Shown one piece after another: positions 27,543 to 35,776 of a stretch of DNA of 64,000 bases. The stretch spans positions 310,001-374,000 of the forward strand of contig NZ_JAIVMG010000001.1 in assembly GCF_020177335.1 (NCBI RefSeq). The letters run 5' to 3'. The translations under genes were made by a program, and so were the position numbers. Position 1 is the stretch's first letter. Each line of letters begins with the position of its first letter. The notes under the pieces are model-generated. The model ran no database searches and was not told where the DNA came from. It was given only the letters and a program-made list of their open reading frames with translations. The DNA comes from Stappia indica (GTDB taxonomy: Bacteria > Pseudomonadota > Alphaproteobacteria > Rhizobiales > Stappiaceae).

Positions 27543-27866
27543 ATGCGCATTGCGAAATACATGATCGGTCAGGTTGTCCGCCACAGGGTCTATCCCTTCC
27601 GCGGCATCATCTTTGACGTCGATCCGACCTTCGGCAACACGGAGGAGTGGTGGGAGGCGATCCCCGACGATGTGCGTCCGGACCGTGATCAGCCCTTCTA
27701 TCATCTGCTCGCGGAAAACGCCGAAACCGAATACGTCGCCTATGTTTCGGAGCAGAACCTCGTCCCGGACGACAGCGGCGAACCGGTGCGCCATCCGCAG
27801 GTGGACGAGATTTTCGAGCAGCAGGCCGACGGCTCTTACCTGCCCCGGGACGTGGAGCTGCATTAG
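27543..27866 (+). CDS. hspQ: Heat-shock protein HspQ (YccV-like)
   Basis: A 107-residue member of the HspQ/YccV family, which includes an E. coli Lon-protease specificity factor that also binds hemimethylated DNA. Characteristic blocks are YMIGQVVRHRVYPFRGIIFDVDP, QPFYHLLAEN and YVAYVSEQNL. I start at ATG 27543 with GAAGAG six bases upstream; an earlier in-frame start falls in the promoter region. It is monocistronic. Confidence 0.92.
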   Translation: MRIAKYMIGQVVRHRVYPFRGIIFDVDPTFGNTEEWWEAIPDDVRPDRDQPFYHLLAENAETEYVAYVSEQNLVPDDSGEPVRHPQVDEIFEQQADGSYLPRDVELH

Positions 27867-27992
27867 CGGCAGCTTCGAACCCGCTGCCGGCGTCTCGACG
27901 AAAGCCTACACATTTCCGTTCAGGTAGCCTGTCGGTGCGGCGAACGACCCGAATGGCAAGGCGCCTCCGGGCCGCGTGAATTGAGCGCTTTT

Positions 27993-28595
27993 TTACTGAA
28001 TACTGCGCTGTTCCGGCCTCTCCGCGACCGGCACCATGATGTGGACATAGGGCGTGTCCTTCCACATCACATAGGGGCCGTCAGTGTCCGGCGTGGTCGG
28101 CAGCCCGGCATAGGCTGCCGGATCGGGCGAGATGATCATGATATGCGGTCCCTCGACCACCCACTGATTGTCGGCGGTGGGCGTGTCGGCCGCCGGATCT
28201 ATGTTGCTCGCGCCGCCGCCGGGCATGTCGCCGGCCAGCATGTAGGCGACGGCCACCCGTTCGGCCGTGAACGGCTCCTTTCCCATCCAGGCCTTCATCC
28301 AGCGGCGCCATTCGGCGTCCATGCACATGGGACCTGCGACGGTGGGCGGGGCGGGATAGCAAGTGTACTCGCTGTTCCCTTCACGCAGGATATTGCCTTC
28401 CAGATCCGAAACCGTGGCGGTTTTGGCGATGCTCGGCGGTGCGGCGCGCAAGGCGTCGGCGATCATCGCTTTCGCATCGGGAGCTTCCTGCGCAAAGGCA
28501 GGAGCAGCCAGAAGAAGACAGGCGCCGAGCGCGCATATGGTTGGGCGAATGCCGGAGGCTGTCACGGGCTGGGGTGAGGTTTGACGTGCACGCAT
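27993..28595 (-). CDS. Unknown exported protein
   Basis: A 200-residue protein with a clear Sec signal peptide (hydrophobic core ICALGACLLLAAPAFA, likely cleaved after AFA). The mature part has a possible disulfide pair (EYTCYPAPP and GPMCMDAEW), a Trp-rich segment WRRWMKAWMGKEP, and later MWKDTPYVHIMVPV. I do not recognise the family. The start has AGGAG seven or eight bases upstream. It is convergent with hspQ and sits alone. Periplasmic location is well supported; function is not. Confidence 0.75.
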   Translation of the reverse strand: MRARQTSPQPVTASGIRPTICALGACLLLAAPAFAQEAPDAKAMIADALRAAPPSIAKTATVSDLEGNILREGNSEYTCYPAPPTVAGPMCMDAEWRRWMKAWMGKEPFTAERVAVAYMLAGDMPGGGASNIDPAADTPTADNQWVVEGPHIMIISPDPAAYAGLPTTPDTDGPYVMWKDTPYVHIMVPVAERPEQRSIQ

Positions 28596-28721
28596 GGGGT
28601 GGCTCCTTGGAAATAGGACGGCCGCATTTCAGATTTTTTTCTGCGGACCTTCCCCAGAGTTCCGCAGCCTCTTCTTCGTGGATAGTCCAGAAACTGGACC
28701 TCCTTCCCCTCTGTGACGGGA

Positions 28722-29414
28722 CTAACCTACCATTTTTGCCTGCGCGGCAAAAGGACTGAGCCCTAACCAGGTCTGCATTGTTCGTGCGATGGCGGGATCG
28801 CCATCCAGCTGGATCTTGTCCCCTGCGTCCTCGACCCGTGCCAGTCCCATCCAGATCGCGGTCATTGTGCGCAGATCGGTCGTCACCCAAAGATCCACGT
28901 CATAGCCGGGATCGGTGGAGCACAGGTCCACTTCCGCTGTCGGCACGACCACCAGCCACCAATCGCGCTTGGCAAGGGGCAGTTCGGGATAGCTGAATTG
29001 CACCACCGTGCGGTTCTTCGGCAAGGGCGTCGGATCGAGATTGCGGCGCATGTCCCACATCAAGAGCGAGGGGTCGAGGTTCTTCAATGTCGCCTGGGTT
29101 TCGACCCATTTCTGTCCCCACAGACCAAAAGCCTCGATGACGGATTGCAGATCCCTACCCGCTTCCGTCAGGCGGTAGTCGTAAACGCCGGGTTCGCCTG
29201 GCGCGGGGGTGCGTGTGAGCACGCCCGCGGCCTCCAGCTCCTTCAGGCGCTGGGACAAAAGGCTTGGCGACATGCGCGGCACACCGCGCCGCAGATCGCC
29301 AAACCGGGTGGAGCCGGCGACCAGTTCCCGGACCAGAACCATCGTCCAGCGGGTGCACAGCGTCTCGGCCGCCATCGCGACGGGGCAGAATTGTCCGTAG
29401 CTGCCGTGTGTCAT
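28722..29414 (-). CDS. HxlR-type regulator with long C-terminal domain
   Basis: A 230-residue regulator. Residues ~5-100 are a HxlR winged helix (FCPVAMAAETLCTRWTMVLVREL, then RMSPSLLSQRLKELEAAGVLTR and YRLTEAGRDL). HxlR proteins are usually 100-150 residues; here ~110 extra residues follow (VVQFSYPELPLAKRDWW onward), resembling a small ligand-binding or SCP2-like domain, by inference. The start at ATG 29414 has GGGA eight bases upstream. It is divergent from the flavin oxidoreductase gene, 189 bases apart, which suggests it controls that gene. Confidence 0.85.
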   Translation of the reverse strand: MTHGSYGQFCPVAMAAETLCTRWTMVLVRELVAGSTRFGDLRRGVPRMSPSLLSQRLKELEAAGVLTRTPAPGEPGVYDYRLTEAGRDLQSVIEAFGLWGQKWVETQATLKNLDPSLLMWDMRRNLDPTPLPKNRTVVQFSYPELPLAKRDWWLVVVPTAEVDLCSTDPGYDVDLWVTTDLRTMTAIWMGLARVEDAGDKIQLDGDPAIARTMQTWLGLSPFAAQAKMVG

Positions 29415-29603
29415 GGTATTGTCCCTTGTTGCCCCCATCTCCCGCAGAGCGCGGCGAAAGAGCCCCTCTTGCGGAAGACAGTGAGTCAAGTGCGGTTGAC
29501 GGCGGCCCTTCCAGCGGAACGAGCTGGTCCAGTTCCAAGACTAGCGGAACGGCACGAAATTCCCCAGCGTCAACCGATCACGCAACCGGTTGGAGGACGA
29601 GCC

Positions 29604-31064
29604 ATGACCCTCTCCCTGAAGACATTGGCGGGTGGTAGCGCGCCGATTGAGGACGCGGTGTTGGAAGACCTGCGCGGCGTATTGCGCGGCGTTGCCATCG
29701 TTGAAAATGAGCCGGGCTACGATGACGCCCGCGCCCTCTGGAATGGAATGATCGACCGGCGGCCGGCCCTCGTGGTGCGTGCGCGCGGGACGAGCGACAT
29801 CTGCGCGACCGTCAATTTCGCGCGCGATAACGGGCTGTTGCTGGCGATCAAGGGGGGTGGTCACCAGATCGCGGGATATGCGGTCGCGGACGGGGCGTTA
29901 CTCCTGGACCTTTCGCTGATGCGCTCGGTCCATGTGGATCCCGCGTCGCGGACCGTACGGGTCGAGCCCGGCTGTATTCTGTCCGACGTCGATCAGGAAA
30001 CGCAGCTCTACGGCCTTGCCGTTCCGCTGGGAATCAACTCGACAACCGGCGTGGCCGGGCTGACATTGGGTGGCGGATTTGGCTGGATCACCGGCAAGCA
30101 CGGTTTGACCATCGACAATCTGCTTTCCGCCGAGGTGGTCTGTGTCGATGGGAACGTCCGCCTGGCGAGCCCGGATCGGAATGCGGACCTGTTCTGGGCG
30201 ATCCGCGGCGGCGGCGGCAATTTCGGCGTCGTCTCCTCGTTCAAGTTCGCGCTGCATTCGGTGGGGCCAGAGGTGCTTTCGGGTCTTGTCGTGCATCCGC
30301 TGGCCGAGGCGCGTGACCTCCTGCGGCGCTACCGCGAGATCTGCGCGCGCGCCCCGGACGAGTTGACGGCCTGGGCGGTGCTCCGCAAGGCGCCGCCACT
30401 GCCCTTCTTGCCCGAGGAATGGCACGGCCGTGAGGTTCTGATCTTCGCGGTCTGCTACACGGGCGGCATGGACGAGGGCGAGAAGGCCCTCCAGGAGCTT
30501 CGCAGCCTTGGCAAGCCAATCGTCGATGTCATTGGTCCGCATCCCTTCACAGGCTGGCAGAAGGCATTTGATCCATTGCTTACGCCGGGCGTGCGAAACT
30601 ATTGGAAGAGCAATGACTTCCTGACGTTGTCGGATGAGGTTATCGACACGGTCATCTCCTCCGTCGCCGCGCTTCCCGACCCACAATGCGAAGTCTTTGT
30701 TGCCCATCTGGGTGGCCAGATGGCGTGTGTGGAGCTGGCCGAAACGCCATTCCCGCAGCGCAGCGCGCATTTCGTCCTGAACGTTCACACGCGCTGGGTG
30801 GATCCGGCTCAGGATCAGGGCTGCATTGCCTGGGCGCGGGATCTGTTCGACCGGACGGCACCCCATGCGGCGGGCAGTGTCTATGTGAATTTCATGCCGG
30901 CGGATGACGAGGCGCGGATGCCGCAGGCCTATGGCTCGAACATGGAGCGGCTGCGGAAAGCGAAAGCGAAATACGATCCGGGCAACTTCTTCCGCCTGAA
31001 CCACAACATTCAGGCCGCAGCGGAAGCTGTGTCGGCATCGCGGCAGGGCCGCCCGGCCCTCTGA
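29604..31064 (+). CDS. FAD-binding oxidoreductase, berberine-bridge-enzyme type
   Basis: A 486-residue flavoprotein. Its PCMH-type FAD domain includes IKGGGHQIAGYAV, with His87 the likely 8-alpha covalent flavin attachment, and GLTLGGGFGWITGKHGLT. The C-terminal BBE segment reads YVNFMPADDEARMPQAYG then ERLRKAKAKYDPGNFF. The second (cysteinyl) attachment seen in bicovalent enzymes is not evident. Such enzymes oxidise sugars or alkaloid-like compounds with O2. I start at ATG 29604 with GGAGG seven bases upstream; a much longer frame runs antisense through the HxlR gene. Confidence 0.92.
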   Translation: MTLSLKTLAGGSAPIEDAVLEDLRGVLRGVAIVENEPGYDDARALWNGMIDRRPALVVRARGTSDICATVNFARDNGLLLAIKGGGHQIAGYAVADGALLLDLSLMRSVHVDPASRTVRVEPGCILSDVDQETQLYGLAVPLGINSTTGVAGLTLGGGFGWITGKHGLTIDNLLSAEVVCVDGNVRLASPDRNADLFWAIRGGGGNFGVVSSFKFALHSVGPEVLSGLVVHPLAEARDLLRRYREICARAPDELTAWAVLRKAPPLPFLPEEWHGREVLIFAVCYTGGMDEGEKALQELRSLGKPIVDVIGPHPFTGWQKAFDPLLTPGVRNYWKSNDFLTLSDEVIDTVISSVAALPDPQCEVFVAHLGGQMACVELAETPFPQRSAHFVLNVHTRWVDPAQDQGCIAWARDLFDRTAPHAAGSVYVNFMPADDEARMPQAYGSNMERLRKAKAKYDPGNFFRLNHNIQAAAEAVSASRQGRPAL

Positions 31065-31107
31065 CGCATCCGGTCTCCTTGCCGGTTGTTGTCGTGGAAC
31101 AGCCAAC

Positions 31108-31141
31108 AAAAAAAGCGCCGCAGTCGAACCTGCGGCGCTTT
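31108..31141 (-). terminator. Intrinsic terminator of the ialB-family gene
   Basis: A perfect 9-bp GC stem (31115-31123 with 31130-31138, loop of six) is followed on the minus strand by a seven-base U-run (the A-run at 31108-31114). It lies 25 bases after the ialB stop. The AAA/TTT flanks could make it act on the convergent oxidoreductase transcript too. Confidence 0.85.
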
Positions 31142-31165
31142 CGGATCTTCAACCTGGCTGGCCGG

Positions 31166-31789
31166 TCAGTTGGCGCCGGAAGCCTCGTTCTGCTTGTCGA
31201 TCAGCTTCTGACGGGCTTCCTCGGCCCGCTTCTGCAGCTCCGACTGCAGCTGCTGCTGCTTCTGCTGAAGTGCGGCGGCGTCGATCGGCGCGCCGTCATA
31301 GACCTTGGTGAAGCCGGAGAGCGTGAGCTGGAACGGAACCTGCTTGGCCTGCTGGTTCAGCGTGGTCAGGATCAGCGCGTTGCCCTTCTTCATCGAGCCG
31401 ATGAACTCGTCGTTGATGACCAGCTCGGAATAGCAGGCGTTCGGATAGCAGATGCCGTATTTGGCTTCGTTCTGCTTGCCGGCGTCGACCTGAACGCGCA
31501 GGCCCGGCTGGATCAGCATTCCCGGCGGCACGGCGATCAGCAGCGTCTTGCGGGCCTCGCCGCCAATTTCGCGCACGGCGACGGAGGCGAGGAACTGACC
31601 GGTGTCGGTGCGCAGTTCCTGCGTGACGACGCAGACTTCCTTCTTGGACTGCGGGTCGGTGTTGCAGACCTTGACCCACGGCGAGTCCGCGGCCGGCTCA
31701 ACGGTCTGGGCAAGGGCGCCCGGCGCCGCGGCGAAAACGGCAGCGGCAATCGACAGCCCCGCCAGTTGCGTCTTGAAACTCATAACCAT
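31166..31789 (-). CDS. Invasion-associated locus B (IalB) family protein
   Basis: A ~207-residue exported protein of the IalB family, widespread in Rhizobiales and named from Bartonella. It has a signal peptide (LAGLSIAAAVFAAAPGALA), then the family core WVKVCNTDPQSKKEVCVV, LLIAVPPGMLIQPGLRVQVD, YGICYPNACYSEL and LTLSGFTKVYDG. Four cysteines lie in conserved paired positions. The Gln/Lys-rich C-terminal ~45 residues look helical and coiled. Start at ATG 31789 (ATG 31783 also possible). The cellular role is unresolved in the family. Confidence 0.9.
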   Translation of the reverse strand: MVMSFKTQLAGLSIAAAVFAAAPGALAQTVEPAADSPWVKVCNTDPQSKKEVCVVTQELRTDTGQFLASVAVREIGGEARKTLLIAVPPGMLIQPGLRVQVDAGKQNEAKYGICYPNACYSELVINDEFIGSMKKGNALILTTLNQQAKQVPFQLTLSGFTKVYDGAPIDAAALQQKQQQLQSELQKRAEEARQKLIDKQNEASGAN

Positions 31790-31792
31790 CAA

Positions 31793-32193
31793 ATGCGTCC
31801 CTACGTCCGTGGTGTCGCTGCGGCGCGGTTGGATGCGACGCGCCGTTGCCTCGCACTGAAACCGAAGTGGCTTCTAGATCCGTCGCGCCGTGAAAACTCG
31901 CGCTCGCCCTTCATGTGCGTGGCGATTGCGGCGAGACATTGACCTGTCTGCTCCGCGCGCATCTTTACAGCCTTGCTACTCAAATATCCAGAATGACCGG
32001 CGAAATCTGCCGCACCACGTCCCGCGCGACGATAAAAAACTCGGCACCCGTGCGAATTTGCATCACCTGCGCCCCGGATCGACTGTCCGTGGCGGGGCCT
32101 CAATCCCTTGCCTGGCACAAGGGCTCCACACCGGATTGGGATTTTGACATTGTGTTAACCATAACAAAGTGATTGAGCCGCTACGGTCTGACC
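31793..32193. promoter_or_regulatory. Divergent intergenic region ialB / YejA-like gene
   Basis: About 400 bases between divergent genes, with no convincing coding frame. Near the right end there is a TTGACA box at 32144-32149 and an inverted repeat TGTTA-ACCA-TAACA at 32153-32166, within 45 bases of the binding-protein start. It may be a promoter with an operator, though no good -10 falls at standard spacing. Confidence 0.35.
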
Positions 32194-34050
32194 ATGATGA
32201 CATGCTTTCGCTCTCTGATTCTGTCCTCGGCGCGGGTCCTGGTGGCCGGTGCGCTGGGTGTGTGCGTATCGAGCGCCGTACTTGCCGCCGACGAGATGCC
32301 GGCACCGGCCCATGGCATCGCCATGCATGGGACGCCCGCCCTGCCAGCAGATTTTTCGCATCTTCCTTATGCGAATCCGGATGCTCCCAAGGGGGGCGCG
32401 GTCACCTATGGGGTGCAGGGAAGCTTCGACAGTCTCAATCAGTTCATCGTGCAAGGGGGCACGACCACCGCGCGCGGCATCCGCGATTCCGACTACGGCG
32501 CGCTGGTGATCGAAAGCCTGCTTGACCGCAACATGGATGAACCCTTCTCGCTCTATGGTCTGCTCGCCGAGGCGGTGCGGATGCCGGAAGCGCGCGACTG
32601 GATCGAGTTCACGCTGAACGAAAAGGCGCGGTTTTCCGATGGTACGCCCGTCACCGTCGAGGATGTGATCTTCTCCTTCGAGATCCTGCGGGACAAGGGA
32701 CGTCCGCATTTCCGCGCCCGCTATAACCGCATCACGGCGATGGAAAAGACCGGCCCGCGCAGTGTGCGCTTCACCTTCGAGGACGGGTCCGACCGGGAAT
32801 TGCCGCTGCTGGTCGGCTTGTCGCCGATCTTCGCCCGCCATGTGATCGATCCGCAGACCTTCGACAAGAGCACGCTGGTGCCGCCGCTCGGCTCCGGACC
32901 GTACATCATCGACGAGGTCGAGCCAGGCAATCACATCACCTACCGGCGCAATCCGGACTACTGGGCGAAGGATCTGCCGATCCGGCGCGGGCTCTACAAT
33001 TACGACACGGTGCGCATCGAGTATTACCGCGACGAGAACACCCTGCTGGAATCCTTCAAGAAGGGGCTCGTCTCGCTCCTGCCCGTTGCCGACCCGGCGC
33101 GCTGGATGACCGGCTTCGACTTCCCGGCGGTCACCGAGGGCAAGGTCATCAAGGACAGTTTCTCGCTGGGCACCCCGGCGGGCATGTACGGCTTTGTCTT
33201 CAACACCCGCCGGCCGGTGTTCGCCGATCCCCGGGTGCGTCAGGCGCTGGCCATGCTGTTCGACTTTGAATGGGTCAATCGCAACCTCTATCACGGGCTT
33301 TATCAGCGTACCGGCGGCTATTTCGACAACTCCATCCTGTCCTCGCGCGGCCGTCCGGCCGATGCGCGCGAGCGGGCGCTGCTCGCGCCCTACATGGAGG
33401 AGATCGCGCCGGATGTGCTGGAGGGACGTTGGACGCCGACCGAGGCCGATGGCTCCGGGCGCGATCGCAAGGTTCTGCGCGCGGCGGTCGGCCTGCTGCG
33501 AGAGGCCGGCTACACCATCAATGGGCGTGAGATGAAGGGGCCGGACGGTGTCCCCCTCACCTTCGAGATGCTGGTTGCGGCGAAGGATCAGGAACGGCTT
33601 GCGCTCGCCTATCAGCGGGTGCTGGCGCTGGTCGGGATCCAGGCAACGGTGCGCAGCGCCGACAGCGCCCAGTATCAGCGTCGCCGTCAGAGCTTCGATT
33701 ACGACATGGTGCTGAACACCTGGCTTTCGTCGCTGTCGCCCGGCAACGAACAGCGCTACCGCTGGGGCAGTGCCGCCGCCGGGCAGCAGGGCTCCTTCAA
33801 CTATGCCGGGGTGCAGAGCGCCGCCGTGGATGCCATGATCACCGCGATGCTGGCCGCGCGCAGCGCCGGCGATTTCGTTTCGGCGGTGCGGGCGTTCGAC
33901 CGGGCGCTGATTTCGGGACACTATGTGGTTCCGCTGTTCCACCTGCCGGAAAAGTGGGTGGCCCGTTGGGACAAGATCAGCCGGCCCGGGAAACATGCCG
34001 TTTCCGGGCCTCGTTTCGAAACCTGGTGGGCCACTGAGGCCGGGCAATAG
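32194..34050 (+). CDS. YejA-like extracellular solute-binding protein (family 5), no permease nearby
   Basis: A 618-residue periplasmic binding protein of the peptide/nickel family 5, YejA-like branch. A signal peptide ends near VSSAVLAAD. The mature protein has the YejA-type opening HLPYANPDAPKGG then FDSLNQFIVQGG, followed by FTLNEKARFSDGTPVTVEDV. Such proteins deliver peptides or microcin C-like compounds to an ABC importer. No YejB/E/F permease or ATPase gene is adjacent; instead an acyl-AMP-ligase-like gene begins 17 bases downstream. I use ATG 32194; the ribosome site is weak. Confidence 0.88.
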   Translation: MMTCFRSLILSSARVLVAGALGVCVSSAVLAADEMPAPAHGIAMHGTPALPADFSHLPYANPDAPKGGAVTYGVQGSFDSLNQFIVQGGTTTARGIRDSDYGALVIESLLDRNMDEPFSLYGLLAEAVRMPEARDWIEFTLNEKARFSDGTPVTVEDVIFSFEILRDKGRPHFRARYNRITAMEKTGPRSVRFTFEDGSDRELPLLVGLSPIFARHVIDPQTFDKSTLVPPLGSGPYIIDEVEPGNHITYRRNPDYWAKDLPIRRGLYNYDTVRIEYYRDENTLLESFKKGLVSLLPVADPARWMTGFDFPAVTEGKVIKDSFSLGTPAGMYGFVFNTRRPVFADPRVRQALAMLFDFEWVNRNLYHGLYQRTGGYFDNSILSSRGRPADARERALLAPYMEEIAPDVLEGRWTPTEADGSGRDRKVLRAAVGLLREAGYTINGREMKGPDGVPLTFEMLVAAKDQERLALAYQRVLALVGIQATVRSADSAQYQRRRQSFDYDMVLNTWLSSLSPGNEQRYRWGSAAAGQQGSFNYAGVQSAAVDAMITAMLAARSAGDFVSAVRAFDRALISGHYVVPLFHLPEKWVARWDKISRPGKHAVSGPRFETWWATEAGQ

Positions 34051-34067
34051 GCGCTGGAAGACCTGCG

Positions 34068-35711
34068 ATGATCCTGACACCGCTGAAGACCATTGAAGCG
34101 CATCAGAAGAGCGGCATCTGGGGCCGCGTCACCCTCGACGCGCTGTTCCGCAAGACCGCGATGGCCCATCCGGACCGGCTGGCTCTGTGCGACCCGGCGG
34201 ATCGCGCAGGCTGGATTCCCGGCACCGCACGCCAGCTGACCTATGGTCAGGCGGATGAGGAAATCACCCAGCTTGCCAGCTTCTTCGGCGCGGTGGGGCT
34301 TCAGCCGGATCACGTGATTGGCCTGCAGACGCCGAACACGGTGGATGGCGTCATCGCCCTGCTCGCCGCCTTGCGCGCCGGACTGGTGGTGGCCCCGTTG
34401 CCGCTCTACTGGCGCCAGAAGAACGTGCTGGAAGCCCTGTCACGCGCCGGAGCCAAGGCGCTGATCGCCGGCGAGAGCTTCGGCGGGCGCAGCCTCGGGC
34501 TGGAAGCGCGGGACGCGGCGGCGGAAATGTTCTCCCTGCGGTTCGTTTTCGGCCTGGGCCGGGATGTTCCCGATGGGGTGATGGAGCTTGGCGAAGTGCT
34601 CGGCGCCGGGGCGGAAAGCATGGGCGATCTGTCGGGCAACCTGCCGCGCCGGGGCACCGATGCCGCCGATCATGTGGCGACGCTGACCTGGACCCAGAGC
34701 ACCAGCGGCGAGCCGCTGCCGATCGCCCGCAGCCACAATCAGTGGATTGCCGCCGGCTTGATGCCCTATCTGGAGCTTTCCCTGCCGAGTGCGCCGAAAT
34801 TCGTGCTGCCCTATGCGGTGACCGGAATGGCCGGGATCGGCGCCGGGCTGATGCCCTGGCTGCTTTCCGGCGGCACCTTGCATCTGCATCAGCCCCGGTC
34901 CCTGCGCCGGCTGGCCGCGCATGTGGATTCCGTCGGTGCCGATTGCGTCCTTTGCCCCGGCAGCCTCGTCGGCAGTCTGGAGAAGCGTCTGGACAACATG
35001 GAATGCAGGGTTGTCGCGGTGTGGAGTGCGCATTCGGCGGCTCCCGTTCCGCGCGCCACCAATCGGGATCTCGTCGATCTGCATGTGCTCGACGAATTCG
35101 CCATGATCGCCCGCCGCCGGGAGGGCAGCGCCCTGCCCCGCCCGTTCCGCAGCGGCCGGATCGGTTCGCCATCAAGTGCCGCCAATGGCCCCGCGCTCCT
35201 GGAAATCGAGGTCGATACCGAGATGGAAGGCTCCGGTGGACCGAACACCTTGAAAGTGCGCGGTGCCATGGTCGCGGACTCGGCCTGGCCATCCTCGCGG
35301 GTGCGCATCCCCACCGACAAGGCGGGGTTCGTCGATACGCTTTTGCCCGTCAGAATGTCCGAACATGGGGTTTCGGGCGTTGGTATTCCCGGCACCTCCG
35401 CGCCGGGCGTGTTCTCCCTGCCCGCACTGGATGCACTCTATGGGGCCTTCCCCGGCATGAGGGAAGCAGCGGCCTTTCTCGTTGATGACGGCATTCTCGG
35501 CGCCCGGGTCTATGCCGCGCTGGTGCCGCAACAAGGCTTTCATCTCGATATCGAGGGGTTCTTCGCCTATCTCGATGCGGAGCGGGCCGGTCTGGCGGAA
35601 ATTCCGCATCGGATCCTGTCGCTGACGGCGCTGCCGCGCAAGGAGAACGGTGCGGTCGACCGGGCGGCCCTGTCGGAGCGGGTGAGCTTGCGCCATGCCG
35701 CGGTTGCGTGA
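34068..35711 (+). CDS. Acyl-AMP-ligase-like protein with degenerate active site
   Basis: A 547-residue protein with the overall layout of the ANL superfamily (acyl-CoA synthetases, fatty-acyl-AMP ligases): a large N-domain opening LTYGQADEEITQLASFFGAVGL and a small C-domain ending LTALPRKENGAVDRAAL. Key motifs are altered. The P-loop-like block reads TQSTSGEPLPIARSH (209-223) in place of the TSGTTGxPKG form. No YRTGD motif is visible. The A10 catalytic lysine (NGK) is Ala529. Classical adenylation therefore looks unlikely, and a binding or scaffolding role is inferred. It follows the YejA-like gene by 17 bases and precedes a PleD-like gene by 65. Confidence 0.75.
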   Translation: MILTPLKTIEAHQKSGIWGRVTLDALFRKTAMAHPDRLALCDPADRAGWIPGTARQLTYGQADEEITQLASFFGAVGLQPDHVIGLQTPNTVDGVIALLAALRAGLVVAPLPLYWRQKNVLEALSRAGAKALIAGESFGGRSLGLEARDAAAEMFSLRFVFGLGRDVPDGVMELGEVLGAGAESMGDLSGNLPRRGTDAADHVATLTWTQSTSGEPLPIARSHNQWIAAGLMPYLELSLPSAPKFVLPYAVTGMAGIGAGLMPWLLSGGTLHLHQPRSLRRLAAHVDSVGADCVLCPGSLVGSLEKRLDNMECRVVAVWSAHSAAPVPRATNRDLVDLHVLDEFAMIARRREGSALPRPFRSGRIGSPSSAANGPALLEIEVDTEMEGSGGPNTLKVRGAMVADSAWPSSRVRIPTDKAGFVDTLLPVRMSEHGVSGVGIPGTSAPGVFSLPALDALYGAFPGMREAAAFLVDDGILGARVYAALVPQQGFHLDIEGFFAYLDAERAGLAEIPHRILSLTALPRKENGAVDRAALSERVSLRHAAVA

Positions 35712-35776
35712 AGCGAGGGTGACTGCGGTGGCCGAGCGGACTGAAGCCTCTCCCCAGCGCTGCGGGAGGCGATGCA

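Noticed and set aside
24125-27562. A 1145-codon open frame on the minus strand
   Set aside because: It runs antisense through the acyltransferase, aldolase and hspQ genes, all of which have clear family motifs; high GC produces such shadows.
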